A stretch of DNA of 64,000 bases from Roseovarius sp. MMSF_3359 (GTDB lineage Bacteria > Pseudomonadota > Alphaproteobacteria > Rhodobacterales > Rhodobacteraceae). The position numbers were made by a program, and so were the translations under genes. The notes beneath the pieces were generated by a model that saw only the letters and a program-made list of their open reading frames with translations, had not been told where the DNA came from and did no database searches. Within the stretch, counting starts at the first letter, position 1. Each line of letters starts with the position of its first letter. Location: positions 62,001-126,000 of the forward strand of contig NZ_JASHJC010000009.1 of NCBI RefSeq assembly GCF_030733385.1, in the 5' to 3' direction. Positions 17,431-26,458 of the stretch are shown piece by piece.

Positions 17431-18243
17431 TCAGTCCCCGGACCGCTTGTCTTGCGCCTTTATCAAAGCCTCAAGCTCGACCAGGCGGGTCAGAACCTCG
17501 TCGCGGTAGGTGTCGGTTTTTTCGCTGTCTTCTTCGTGGTGGGCGTCCTGCATCGAGTTCACGATGAGACCGACCAGAAGGTTCACCACCGCGAAGGTCG
17601 TGATCATGATGAACGGCACGAAGAACATCCAGGCGTAGGGATAGACCTCCATGACCGGGCGCACGATGCCCATCGACCACGACTCCAACGTCATGATCTG
17701 GAACAGCGAATAACCTGAGCGGCCCAAGGTACCGAACCAGTCGGGAAAGGACGCGCCGAAAAGCTTCGTGGCCATGACCGCGCCGATATAGAAGATCACC
17801 CCCATCAGCAGAAAGACCGAGCCCATGCCGGGCAGGGCATTGACCAACCCCTCGACCACGCGGCGCAGCGATGGCGCGACCGAGACGACGCGCAAGAGCC
17901 GCAGGATCCGCAGGGCGCGCAGGACGCTCAGCCCCTGTGCCGATGGCACCAGCGAAATGCCGACGATCACGAAATCGAAGATGTTCCAGCCGCGGCGGAA
18001 AAATCCGAAACCCCGGGCAAAGAGCTTGAGCGCGATCTCCACCACGAAGATCGCCAGGCAGATCTTGTCGAGGAGCAGGATCAGCGGCCCCGCCTGCGTC
18101 ATCACCGCCTCCGAGGTTTCCAACCCGAGGATGATCGCATTGAACAGGATCACGAACAGGATGAAATTCTGCACCGCCGGGCAGTCGACAAACCCGCCGA
18201 CACGGGCGCGCAGGGAAGGAGAAAGGGCGTTATTGTCAGTCAT
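17431..18243 (-). CDS. Bacterial voltage-gated sodium channel (NaChBac/NavAb family)
   Basis: A 270-residue six-helix channel subunit that assembles as a tetramer. S4 carries regularly spaced arginines (R109, R112, R115, R118 in VLRALRILRLLRVV). The selectivity filter is TLESWS (185-190), identical to the sodium-selective filter of NaChBac-type channels. S6 (FIMITTFAVVNLLVGLIVNSMQ) leads into an acidic neck and a C-terminal coiled coil (about 245-265), the usual tetramerisation element. The start is the ATG at 18241-18243. In marine bacteria such channels couple sodium entry to motility and pH homeostasis; no related genes adjoin it. Confidence 0.93.
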   Translation of the reverse strand: MTDNNALSPSLRARVGGFVDCPAVQNFILFVILFNAIILGLETSEAVMTQAGPLILLLDKICLAIFVVEIALKLFARGFGFFRRGWNIFDFVIVGISLVPSAQGLSVLRALRILRLLRVVSVAPSLRRVVEGLVNALPGMGSVFLLMGVIFYIGAVMATKLFGASFPDWFGTLGRSGYSLFQIMTLESWSMGIVRPVMEVYPYAWMFFVPFIMITTFAVVNLLVGLIVNSMQDAHHEEDSEKTDTYRDEVLTRLVELEALIKAQDKRSGD

Positions 18244-18333
18244 GTCAGCGCATATGGGGGGACACGGTCCGGGCGGCAAGATGGCATTTTCAGAGCCGCG
18301 CCATTTGTTGCCAAGCTGCCATTGCGCCGACGG

Positions 18334-19665
18334 CTATATCCACCGTTCCAGAAGGGCCGACACCGGCACCCGGGCGCGGAGCCGTGCCGCCAGCAGGAAC
18401 ATGCCGCCGAACTTGCGTTGCATATAGAGCGCGTCCATGACCGGCGTTGGTGGCACCATTCCCGCCTCAGCCAGCGCGGCGCCTTCGGCGTTCAGATGCC
18501 GGGTCAGGTCCGTTCCGGCAAAATCGAAACTCGGTTGGGTGCAGATCGCCTGAAACACCGCCTCGATCATGTTCAGCACGCGGGTCCGGTGATCCGTGCG
18601 CATGCGATCATCGACAAAGCCGATCTGACGCGCGGCCGCTTCAAGCCCCGCCCGGTCGCCCGCCAGACCGGCACGCATCAACAGGCGGTACTGCGGGGCG
18701 GTTTCAGGAGCCAGCCGCCGCGCCGCCCCGAAATCAAGGAGGACAATCCGACCCGTCGCCGCGTCATGGCGATAGTTGGCGAAATTGGGGTCCGTCTGCA
18801 TCAGGCCGAAATCGAAAAGCTCGCGCAGCATCAGATCGAAGAGGTGTTCACAAACGCGGTCGCGCTCCGCCTGGGGCGCGTCAGCGAGGGACTCGATCGG
18901 CTGCCCATCGACAAAACGCATCGCCAAGATCGCCCTGGTGCTCCAATCGGCATGAAACTCGGGCACGATAAACGCGCGATCCTCTCCCAGATGCGCGCTG
19001 TAGTCAGTCAGGTACCGCGCCTCACGGGCATAATCGGTTTCTTCATGCAATTGCCGGCGCGCCTCGGCGAGATAAGGCGCAATGTCGACACCCTGCGGCA
19101 GCAGCCCGGACAGGCGCAGAAGCAGGCCGACATTCGACACATCGCTGTCGATGCTGCGCGCGACGCCGGGGTATTGCACCTTGACCGCGAGGTCGCGCCC
19201 GTCGCGGAGCCTGACGCGGTGCACCTGCCCGATTGACGCCGCCGCAATCGGTCGGACATTGAAATGCGCAACCTTGCGCAACCAGCCGTCCCCCCAATTG
19301 TCGTTCAGCACCTGCTTGAGCTGTGCCGGCGGCATGAAATGCGCATCTGCCCGGAGCCGCGCGAGGATATCGGCCAACTCGGGCGGCAGGACATCGCCAC
19401 CATCCATCGACATAAGCTGTCCCATTTTCATCGCCGCGCCGCGCATATGGGCAAGCTCATCCGCGATGCGCCGGAGATTGCCCGGGACCAGCAGCAGATC
19501 ACGCAGGGCCGGGCGCTGCCCCCGGCCCAATTGCCGCATCCCGTTAAGCGCCATGTCCCCTGCCACACCAGACGCCATGACACCCAACCGGGTCATGCGT
19601 GCCAGCCGCCCTGAGGGAACGGTCAACGGGCGGCTTTCGCCGGTGTCTTCTTTCGGATCGGTCAT
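18334..19665 (-). CDS. ABC1/UbiB (AarF/COQ8) family atypical kinase
   Basis: A 443-residue protein of the ABC1 atypical kinase family. The family-specific KxGQ motif is seen as RGAAMKMGQLMSMDGGDVLP near residues 74-93; AAASIGQVHRVRLRDGRDLA is the alanine-rich nucleotide loop, AVKVQYPG the catalytic lysine, and NFANYRHD and VLLDFGAA the metal-binding sites. UbiB supports ubiquinone synthesis; several paralogues exist in alphaproteobacteria and this one sits apart from other ubi genes. The ATG at 19663-19665 lacks a clear ribosome site. It follows hydroxypyruvate isomerase by 53 bases on the same strand. Confidence 0.88.
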   Translation of the reverse strand: MTDPKEDTGESRPLTVPSGRLARMTRLGVMASGVAGDMALNGMRQLGRGQRPALRDLLLVPGNLRRIADELAHMRGAAMKMGQLMSMDGGDVLPPELADILARLRADAHFMPPAQLKQVLNDNWGDGWLRKVAHFNVRPIAAASIGQVHRVRLRDGRDLAVKVQYPGVARSIDSDVSNVGLLLRLSGLLPQGVDIAPYLAEARRQLHEETDYAREARYLTDYSAHLGEDRAFIVPEFHADWSTRAILAMRFVDGQPIESLADAPQAERDRVCEHLFDLMLRELFDFGLMQTDPNFANYRHDAATGRIVLLDFGAARRLAPETAPQYRLLMRAGLAGDRAGLEAAARQIGFVDDRMRTDHRTRVLNMIEAVFQAICTQPSFDFAGTDLTRHLNAEGAALAEAGMVPPTPVMDALYMQRKFGGMFLLAARLRARVPVSALLERWI

Positions 19666-19718
19666 GTTGGGGGGAGAGGTAACGCGAACCACACCTGGAT
19701 CAAGCAACCGGTGACGCC

Positions 19719-20468
19719 TCAGCGCATCCAGTCCAGCCCATCGGCGGTCTGGTGGCGGGGATGGTACTCGCCGCTGACATGGCCCGCATACCCTTCGGCA
19801 TCGAGTTGCGCAAAGAAGGCGGGATAGTCGATGATCCGGTCCGAGGGTTCATGCCGGCCTTCGGGGTCCGACACCTGTATATGCACGGTCCGGTCGCGGC
19901 ATGCGTCCCAGACCGCCCGCATGTCGCCAGTGATCTTGTGCGCGTGATACGCATCGAATTGCAGGCCCAGATTGGGGGCGCCCACCTCGTCCAGTATCCG
20001 CAGGCCCAGGTCGAAATCATCAAGGAAATACCCGGGCATGTCGTCAGTATTGATCGGCTCGATGGTCAATTGCTGCTTGGGGGCATGATCGGCGGCCCAT
20101 TTCAGGTTCTCCACGAAACAGGCATGGGCCTCCGGCCCGTTGGCAGGGCCAGCCATCACGTGGATGAAGGTCGATTTGAGCGCCTGCGCATATCGGCAGG
20201 CCCGCTTGAAATCGTGCCGGAAACGGTCCTCGCGCCCGGGGATGGCGGCAAACCCGCGGTCACCGCCTGTCCAGTTCGGCGGCGGCGTGTTGATGAGGAC
20301 CAGCGATTGCCGATTGACCTGCAGCTCCCGCGCGATCTCGTGGCCGGGCTCGTCATAGGGAAAGAGAACCTCGACCGCGTCAAACCCCGTCTCCTTTGCG
20401 GCGGCGAAACGTTCGATAAAGGGATATTCCTTGAAAAGCATCGACAGGTTCGCGGCAAATTTCGGCAT
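19719..20468 (-). CDS. hyi: Hydroxypyruvate isomerase-type TIM-barrel protein
   Basis: A 249-residue xylose-isomerase-like TIM barrel. The start MPKFAANLSMLFKEYPFIER, GFDAVEVLFPYD, NRQSLVLINTPP and IEPINTDDMPGYFL are characteristic of hydroxypyruvate isomerase (hydroxypyruvate to tartronate semialdehyde) and the related OtnI enzymes. Metal ligands expected in IEPIN (Glu), LGLQFDAYHA (Asp, His) and VSGEYHP (Glu) are all present. It is three bases downstream of an SDR gene. The neighbours contain no glyoxylate carboligase, so the exact sugar-acid pathway remains open. Confidence 0.85.
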   Translation of the reverse strand: MPKFAANLSMLFKEYPFIERFAAAKETGFDAVEVLFPYDEPGHEIARELQVNRQSLVLINTPPPNWTGGDRGFAAIPGREDRFRHDFKRACRYAQALKSTFIHVMAGPANGPEAHACFVENLKWAADHAPKQQLTIEPINTDDMPGYFLDDFDLGLRILDEVGAPNLGLQFDAYHAHKITGDMRAVWDACRDRTVHIQVSDPEGRHEPSDRIIDYPAFFAQLDAEGYAGHVSGEYHPRHQTADGLDWMR

Positions 20469-20471
20469 CTT

Positions 20472-21167
20472 TCAGTAAGTCTCCACCCAGGGACGCAGGG
20501 TCAACTCGTCACTCCAGGCCGACCGGTCCTGTTCGATCAGGCCCAGATAGGCACGTGCAATGGCATCCGGGCAAAGCATGCTGTCGGGACTGTCCGCCGG
20601 GTCGATCCGTTCGGGGCGGCCCGGGTTGCGGATGCCGCCGTCGATATTGATCCAGGCCACGTGAATGCCCTTGGGGTGCAATTCCCGCGCCATCGCCTGC
20701 GCCAATCCACGTTGGGCGAACTTACCCATGGCAAAGGGTGCGGAATTGGCAAAACCCTTCACCCCGGCAGAGGCCCCGGTGAAAAGGATCGTCCCGCGGA
20801 CATGGGCCTCGTTCTGCAGCATCCGGCGCGCCGCGGCCTGCCCGGTCAGAAATGCACCGAAGGCGGTCACTTCCACCGCCTTACGCACCGCGTCGGGGTC
20901 AAGATCGGCTATCGCGCCACGGACCCGCGCCGACGGGTTGTAGATCACCACATCGGGCGACACATTGTCGAAAAGGGCCGCAACCGCTGCCGGGTCAGTT
21001 GCATCCGTGGCAGTGGTCGTGGCGCCGGTTTCTTCGGCCAATGCCGCGATCTTGTTGGTGTTCCGCGCGGCCAGCACAAGGTCGTAGCCCGCGCCCGCCA
21101 GGACCCGTGCCAGCGATGCGGACAACCCGTCGCCCACGCCCACGATGACGGCAAGTGGTTTGCTCAT
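20472..21167 (-). CDS. SDR-family NAD(P)-dependent oxidoreductase
   Basis: A 231-residue short-chain dehydrogenase. The N-terminal nucleotide site is VIVGVGDGLSASLARVLAGAG, a glycine-rich variant of TGxxxGxG. The tetrad is changed: the region that normally holds the catalytic Ser is ILFTGASAGVKGFANSAPFAMGK, where YxxxK is replaced by FxMGK (the Tyr position is Phe). This suggests reduced or altered activity. Tightly packed (3-4 base gaps) between the DUF1285 and hydroxypyruvate isomerase genes, so it is in one operon with them. Confidence 0.82.
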   Translation of the reverse strand: MSKPLAVIVGVGDGLSASLARVLAGAGYDLVLAARNTNKIAALAEETGATTTATDATDPAAVAALFDNVSPDVVIYNPSARVRGAIADLDPDAVRKAVEVTAFGAFLTGQAAARRMLQNEAHVRGTILFTGASAGVKGFANSAPFAMGKFAQRGLAQAMARELHPKGIHVAWINIDGGIRNPGRPERIDPADSPDSMLCPDAIARAYLGLIEQDRSAWSDELTLRPWVETY

Positions 21168-21171
21168 CGCC

Positions 21172-21771
21172 TCATGCCTCCTGCATGTCCGAGGACGGGA
21201 TCATCGGAAAGAACGCGCCGCCTGACCAAAGGCCGAACCAACCATCATGGTGGCTGCCGATCTCGACCAGGCGATAGAAGCTCTTGCGGTCAATGAGCGC
21301 CTCAAGCCCCGCGCGGACCATCACATAGGGCGAGGGTTCATCGGTGTCCCCGTCCCGCACGACGCGAATGGGGGTCTCGGGTCCCGCCGTGACGCTGTCG
21401 CCGACATTGGTCTCGAACACCAGCTCTTGCGTTTCACCGGCCCCCCGGCGTTCGAAATCCACCGCCACAAAGGGCGCGTCATCCACGCTGACCCCAACCT
21501 TTTCGACCGGCGTGACAAGAAAGTACTTGTCGCCCTCGCGTTTGAGGATGGTTGAGAAGAGCCGGACCAGGCCGGGCCGCGTGATCACCGTGCCTTCGTA
21601 ATACCACGTCCCGTCGCGGGCGATCCGCATGTCCAGGTCGCCGCAAAAGGGCGGGTTCCACAGATGCACTGGCGGCAGACCGCCGGATTGCGCCGCCGCG
21701 GCCTTGGCCGATGCCTCGATTTCCTTAGCTGACGGGTTTGTGAGGAATTCTTCGCTCATTGCTTTTGCCAT
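21172..21771 (-). CDS. DUF1285 domain-containing protein
   Basis: A 199-residue soluble protein of the DUF1285 family. Conserved parts are LPPVHLWNPPFCGDLDMRI, WYYEGTVITRPGLVRLFSTIL and KYFLVTPVEKVGVSVDDAPF. The family is common in proteobacteria and has no established function that I know. Start is taken as the ATG at 21769-21771; an in-frame ATG five codons later is equally possible. It is divergent from the MoxR gene with only 57 bases between, so the two share a promoter region, and it heads the unit with the SDR and isomerase genes. Confidence 0.85.
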   Translation of the reverse strand: MAKAMSEEFLTNPSAKEIEASAKAAAAQSGGLPPVHLWNPPFCGDLDMRIARDGTWYYEGTVITRPGLVRLFSTILKREGDKYFLVTPVEKVGVSVDDAPFVAVDFERRGAGETQELVFETNVGDSVTAGPETPIRVVRDGDTDEPSPYVMVRAGLEALIDRKSFYRLVEIGSHHDGWFGLWSGGAFFPMIPSSDMQEA

Positions 21772-21828
21772 TTCTGCCCATAGCTATACACTCTAGAAAA
21801 ACAGGATAAGTGCAACAGGAGTTTTGCC

Positions 21829-22836
21829 ATGAGTGACGACGCCGATTTGCTGGCCGGGATCGAGGCTCTCGAAGACAAGCTGGCGCAGGCGCGCGGCTCG
21901 ATCACCCGCCGTTTCATCGGTCAGGAGCGGGTGGTTGACTTGTCGCTCTCGGCGCTTCTGTGTGGCGGGCACGGGTTGCTGATCGGGTTGCCAGGGCTGG
22001 GCAAGACGCGGCTGGTCGAGACCCTGAGCACCGTCATGGGCCTCAACGGTAACCGCATTCAGTTCACGCCGGACCTGATGCCGGCGGATATCCTGGGCTC
22101 CGAAGTGCTTGAAACCGGCACTGATGGCTCCCGCGCGTTCAAGTTCATCCCCGGGCCGATCTTCTGTCAGCTCCTGATGGCCGACGAAATCAACCGCGCC
22201 AGCCCGCGGACGCAATCGGCGCTCCTGCAGGCGATGCAGGAACGGCAGGTAACCGTCGCCGGGCAAGACCGCCCGCTTGATCCCCCCTTCCACGTGTTGG
22301 CCACGCAGAACCCGATCGAACAGGAAGGCACCTATCCGCTGCCCGAAGCGCAGCTTGACCGTTTCCTTGTGCAGATCGACGTGCCCCACCCCGACCGCGA
22401 CACCGAGCGCGAAATCCTGCTGGCCACAACCGGGGCCACCGAAGAAGACGCCCACCAGGTCTTTACCGCCGCTGAGCTCATCGAGGCGCAGGATCTGCTG
22501 CGCCGTATGCCCGTGGGCGAGCAGGTGATGGAGACAATCCTCGATCTGGTGCGTGCTTTCCGTCCCGAAGACGCCACCGCCTCCGAGACCGTGCGTAACT
22601 CTGTTGCCTGGGGGCCTGGGCCGCGCGCGGCGCAGGCGCTGATGCTGACCGTGCGGGCGCGCGCCATGCTGCAGGGGCGCCTTGTCCCCGATATCGACGA
22701 TGTGGCGGCCATGGCGCAGCCGGTCCTTAGCCACCGCATGGCGCTGAACTTCAGCGCGCGGGCGCGGGGGGACACGCTTGCCGACCTGATCGACACAACC
22801 GTAACCTCCATCACCCGGAGTGAGGCCGCCGCGTGA
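21829..22836 (+). CDS. MoxR-family AAA+ ATPase
   Basis: A 335-residue AAA+ protein. Walker A is GLPGLGKT (53-60), Walker B LLMADEINRASPRTQSALLQAMQE near 120-143, and sensor 1 VLATQNPIEQEGTYPLPEAQLDRF near 157. These are the exact signatures of MoxR ATPases, which act as chaperones for vWA-domain proteins encoded next to them. Its stop overlaps the next gene (GTGA). A clear ribosome site (aggag) precedes the ATG. First gene of a four-gene coupled operon. Confidence 0.95.
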   Translation: MSDDADLLAGIEALEDKLAQARGSITRRFIGQERVVDLSLSALLCGGHGLLIGLPGLGKTRLVETLSTVMGLNGNRIQFTPDLMPADILGSEVLETGTDGSRAFKFIPGPIFCQLLMADEINRASPRTQSALLQAMQERQVTVAGQDRPLDPPFHVLATQNPIEQEGTYPLPEAQLDRFLVQIDVPHPDRDTEREILLATTGATEEDAHQVFTAAELIEAQDLLRRMPVGEQVMETILDLVRAFRPEDATASETVRNSVAWGPGPRAAQALMLTVRARAMLQGRLVPDIDDVAAMAQPVLSHRMALNFSARARGDTLADLIDTTVTSITRSEAAA

Positions 22837-23711
22837 ACCAGCCCGCCCCCCTCCGCAGCCGGGCCGAGGCCGAGGCGGCACGCCTGCCGCCGCTTCTGGC
22901 GCGGGCGGAGCATCTGGCCGGAACGGTGCTGCTGGGGGAACACGGGCGCAGGCGTTCGGGCCTTGGCGATGATTTCTGGCAATACCGCCCGGTGCAGCCG
23001 GGCGATTCCCGCCGCACCATTGATTGGCGCCGCTCCGCGCGCAGTGACATGCAATTCGTGCGCCAGCGGGAGTGGCAGATAGCGCAGAGCGTGATGCTCT
23101 GGGTCGATAATGCGGCGTCGATGCGCTTTGCCTCCGACGACAAGCTGCCGCAGAAATCCGACCGGGCGCGGGTGTTGGCGCTGGCCACCGCGATCCTGCT
23201 TATTCGCGCGGGGGAACGGGTTGGCATGACCGGGCAATCCCTGCCGCCCAGCCGGGGTGAGCCCCAACTGCGCCGTCTAACCGAGGCGCTCGGCCGCGAT
23301 GGCGAAGATGATTACGCAGCACCTGATACAAGCGGGCTGATGGCACATGGCCGCGCGCTTTTCATCTCGGATTACATGGCCGATATCGCCCCCATCCGGG
23401 CGGCTCTGACCGAGGCGGCGGATCGTGGCATCCAGGGCATTGTCCTGCAAATTCTGGACCCGGCGGAAGAGGCGTTTCCCTATCGCGGGCGCACGATTTT
23501 CGAAAGCGTTGGCGGCACCTTGGCCCATGAAACGCTCAAGGCCAACGAGTTGCGCGACCGCTATCTGGAACGTCTTGCCGCGCGCAAGGACGAGTTGGCG
23601 GCGCTGACGCTTGCCACCGGCTGGCAATATCAATGCCACCACACGTCGGACAGCGCACAATCGGCACTTCTCTGGCTCTACGGGGCGTTTGAGCGGGGGC
23701 AGCTCAGATGA
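22833..23711 (+). CDS. DUF58 domain-containing protein
   Basis: A 292-residue protein starting at GTG 22833 inside the MoxR stop. The DUF58 core is seen as GLGDDFWQYRPVQPGDSRRT and IDWRRSARSDMQFVRQREW, near residues 45-90, followed by a vWA-like fold (VMLWVDNAASMRFASDD). This protein is the usual second member of MoxR-DUF58-BatA modules. It lacks the transmembrane pair seen in some relatives. Its stop overlaps the next start (ATGA). Confidence 0.92.
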   Translation: MNQPAPLRSRAEAEAARLPPLLARAEHLAGTVLLGEHGRRRSGLGDDFWQYRPVQPGDSRRTIDWRRSARSDMQFVRQREWQIAQSVMLWVDNAASMRFASDDKLPQKSDRARVLALATAILLIRAGERVGMTGQSLPPSRGEPQLRRLTEALGRDGEDDYAAPDTSGLMAHGRALFISDYMADIAPIRAALTEAADRGIQGIVLQILDPAEEAFPYRGRTIFESVGGTLAHETLKANELRDRYLERLAARKDELAALTLATGWQYQCHHTSDSAQSALLWLYGAFERGQLR

Positions 23712-26458
23712 TGCTTGGCCCCATCGGTTTCACCGCGCCATGGCTTCTGGTTGCGCTCGCGGCCCTGCCGATCCTGTGGTTGATCCTGCGTGCGGTGCCG
23801 CCCGCGCCGGTGCGGCGGTTGTTTCCAGGCGTTGTGCTGCTGCTTGGTCTGCGCGACGACGATAGCGTGACCGATCGCACCCCATGGTGGCTGCTGCTCC
23901 TGCGGATGCTGGCGGTTGCCGCGATTATCATCGGGCTGGCCGGTCCGGTCCTCAACCCTGACGATCCTGCCGGGCGGGAGGACAACGGACCGCTGCTGAT
24001 TGCGCTCGACGCCAGTTGGGCCAGCGCGCGGGATTGGCCCGCCAAGCGGGAGTTGCTCGATGGCATGCTCGCGGAAGCAGGGCGGCAATCGCGCCCGGTG
24101 GCTATCCTGCGCCTGAGCGATCCGGAAGAGCCGCTTTTCCAGGCCGCGGAAGCGTGGCGTGTACGCCTGTCAGGGCTCGAGCCGTTGCCCTGGGCGGCGA
24201 CGCCCGACCTGACTGAGGCCGCGATTGACCGGCTTGGCGACGAGGCGTTCGAGACGCGCTGGTTCTCCGACGGGTTGGCGCATGACGGGCGCGCGGACCT
24301 GCTGCAAGCCTTCGAGGCGCGCGGACCCGTCAGCATTTACGAAAGCCCCCGGCCTGTCCTGGCCCTCGCCCCGGCACGGATTGCGGACGGGTTGGTGCAA
24401 CTGACGGCGACCCGCGCCCGGTTCGAGAGTGCCCGCGATGTCATTGTCGAGGCGCATGGCCGTGATCCGTCCGGGGTGCCGCGCGTGCTGGCCACCCTGC
24501 CGCTGCAATTCACCGAAGGCGCGCTGGAGGCCCAGGGTGAGCTATCATTGCCTGCGGAACTGCGCGCCCGCCTGACCCATTTCGAAATCGCCGGTCAGGG
24601 CCATGCTGGCGCGATCAGCCTGACCGACGACAGCCTGAAACGGCGCGAAGTGGCGCTCATTGCGGGCCGTGAAGATCGTGAAGGGCTTGAATTGCTGTCG
24701 CCGCTGCACTTTCTGACGCAGGCGCTGCAGCCGACCGCGGATATCCTGGACGGGGCCTTGACGGATGTTCTGCCTGCCAATCCGGATGTCATCATCCTCG
24801 CCGATGTGGCCACGCTTTCGGGGGCCGAACAGGCGGCGCTTCTGGACTGGACCAACAAGGGCGGATTGCTCCTGCGCTTTGCCGGTCCGCGTCTGGCGGC
24901 GAGCGATGTGTCGCGCGACACCGAAGCGCCCCTGATGCCGGTGCGCCTGCGTGTCGGGGGCCGGATGGTTGGCGGCGCGATGAGCTGGGGTGAACCCAAG
25001 GCCTTGGCCCCCTTCTCCGAGAGCAGCCCGTTTCATGGCTTGCCCATTCCATCCGACGTGACCGTCAGTGCGCAGGTCATGGCGCAACCCGATCCCACGC
25101 TGGCCGACCGGGTGATCGCGCAACTGACCGATGGCACACCGCTGGTGACCCGCAAGCGGATTGGCGATGGGCAGGTTGTTCTGTTCCATGTCACCGCCAA
25201 TGCCGAATGGTCCTCGCTGCCGTTGTCGGGCCTTTTCGTACAGATGCTCGAACGTCTCGCGGTTTCGTCCTCTCTGACGGCACCCGACGCTGCCGATCTG
25301 GAGGGAACGATCTGGACACCCGTGCAGGTTCTCGACGGATTTGGACGGCTGTCCGATGCCGGCACGTTGCCGGGTGTTCCTGGTGACCGGCTTGTGGCCG
25401 AGGCGCTTGGCCCCGAACTGCGCCCGGGCCTTTACGACGGCCCTGACCGTCGCCTGGCCCGCAACGTCATCACGGCCGAGACCGAGTTGACCCCGACAAC
25501 CTGGCCCGCGCGCGTGTCGGTTACCGGTCTGATCCGGCCAGTGGAAGCGCCGCTTGGCGGCTGGCTGCTGGCACTGGCCCTTCTGCTGCTGACGGCGGAC
25601 ATTCTGGCATCGCTGGCCCTGTCCGGCAGGCTGGTCCCGGCGCGTGCGGCACTATTGGTGATGGCCGGGCTGCTGATCCCCGATCCGGGGCAGGCGCAGG
25701 GTGACGACAGGACGTTGCAGGCAACATCAGAGGTGGTGCTGGCCCATGTGCTGACCGGCAATGGCGCGCTGGACGAGGCGGCCCGCGCCGGTCTCTTCGG
25801 GCTGGGCCAGACGCTCTTTTTCCGCACATCGGTCGAGCCGGCGGAGCCCATTGGCATCGACCTTGAAACCGATGAACTTGCCTTCTACCCGCTGCTCTAC
25901 TGGCCGATCACCCCGGATCAGCCGACCCCCTCGGCCGAGGCCTATGCGCGACTCAACACCTACCTGCGCACCGGTGGCATGATCCTTTTCGACACGCGCG
26001 ACGCCAATGTCGCGGGCTTCGGCGCGTCGTCGCCCAACGGAACCAAGCTCAAGCAGCTTGCCGCGCCGCTTGATATCCCGCCGCTGGAACGGCTGCCCGA
26101 GGATCACGTGCTGACGCGCACCTTTTATCTGCTGCAAGATTTCCCGGGCCGCCACACGGGCCGTCCGGTCTGGGTCGAGGCGGCCCCTCCAGACGCGGAA
26201 AAGATCGAAGGCATGCCGTTTCGCAACCTCAATGATGGCGTGACGCCTGTGGTGATCGGCGGCAATGACTGGGCGTCGGCCTGGGCGATGGATGACCGGC
26301 TCAATCCGATGTACCCCGTGGGGCGTGGATTTGCCGGGGAACGGCAACGCGAACTGGCGTATCGCTTTGGTGTCAACCTGGTGATGCATGTGCTGACCGG
26401 GAATTACAAATCCGACCAGGTACATGTCCCGGCGCTGCTCCAGAGGTTGGGCCAATGA
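23708..26458 (+). CDS. BatA-type membrane protein with C-terminal DUF4159 domain
   Basis: A 916-residue inner-membrane protein. The N-terminus is a BatA domain: two membrane segments (PWLLVALAALPILWLIL and WWLLLLRMLAVAAIIIGLAG) with a cytoplasmic loop. A vWA-like region follows (LIALDASWASARDW), then a large soluble part with a glutamine-amidotransferase-like stretch (NPDVIILADVATLS). A further membrane pair lies near 615-660, and residues about 690-905 form the DUF4159 domain (FYPLLYWPITPDQ, GGMILFDTRDAN). It overlaps both neighbours by four bases. The BatA plus DUF4159 fusion is typical of alphaproteobacterial versions of the module. Confidence 0.9.
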   Translation: MMLGPIGFTAPWLLVALAALPILWLILRAVPPAPVRRLFPGVVLLLGLRDDDSVTDRTPWWLLLLRMLAVAAIIIGLAGPVLNPDDPAGREDNGPLLIALDASWASARDWPAKRELLDGMLAEAGRQSRPVAILRLSDPEEPLFQAAEAWRVRLSGLEPLPWAATPDLTEAAIDRLGDEAFETRWFSDGLAHDGRADLLQAFEARGPVSIYESPRPVLALAPARIADGLVQLTATRARFESARDVIVEAHGRDPSGVPRVLATLPLQFTEGALEAQGELSLPAELRARLTHFEIAGQGHAGAISLTDDSLKRREVALIAGREDREGLELLSPLHFLTQALQPTADILDGALTDVLPANPDVIILADVATLSGAEQAALLDWTNKGGLLLRFAGPRLAASDVSRDTEAPLMPVRLRVGGRMVGGAMSWGEPKALAPFSESSPFHGLPIPSDVTVSAQVMAQPDPTLADRVIAQLTDGTPLVTRKRIGDGQVVLFHVTANAEWSSLPLSGLFVQMLERLAVSSSLTAPDAADLEGTIWTPVQVLDGFGRLSDAGTLPGVPGDRLVAEALGPELRPGLYDGPDRRLARNVITAETELTPTTWPARVSVTGLIRPVEAPLGGWLLALALLLLTADILASLALSGRLVPARAALLVMAGLLIPDPGQAQGDDRTLQATSEVVLAHVLTGNGALDEAARAGLFGLGQTLFFRTSVEPAEPIGIDLETDELAFYPLLYWPITPDQPTPSAEAYARLNTYLRTGGMILFDTRDANVAGFGASSPNGTKLKQLAAPLDIPPLERLPEDHVLTRTFYLLQDFPGRHTGRPVWVEAAPPDAEKIEGMPFRNLNDGVTPVVIGGNDWASAWAMDDRLNPMYPVGRGFAGERQRELAYRFGVNLVMHVLTGNYKSDQVHVPALLQRLGQ

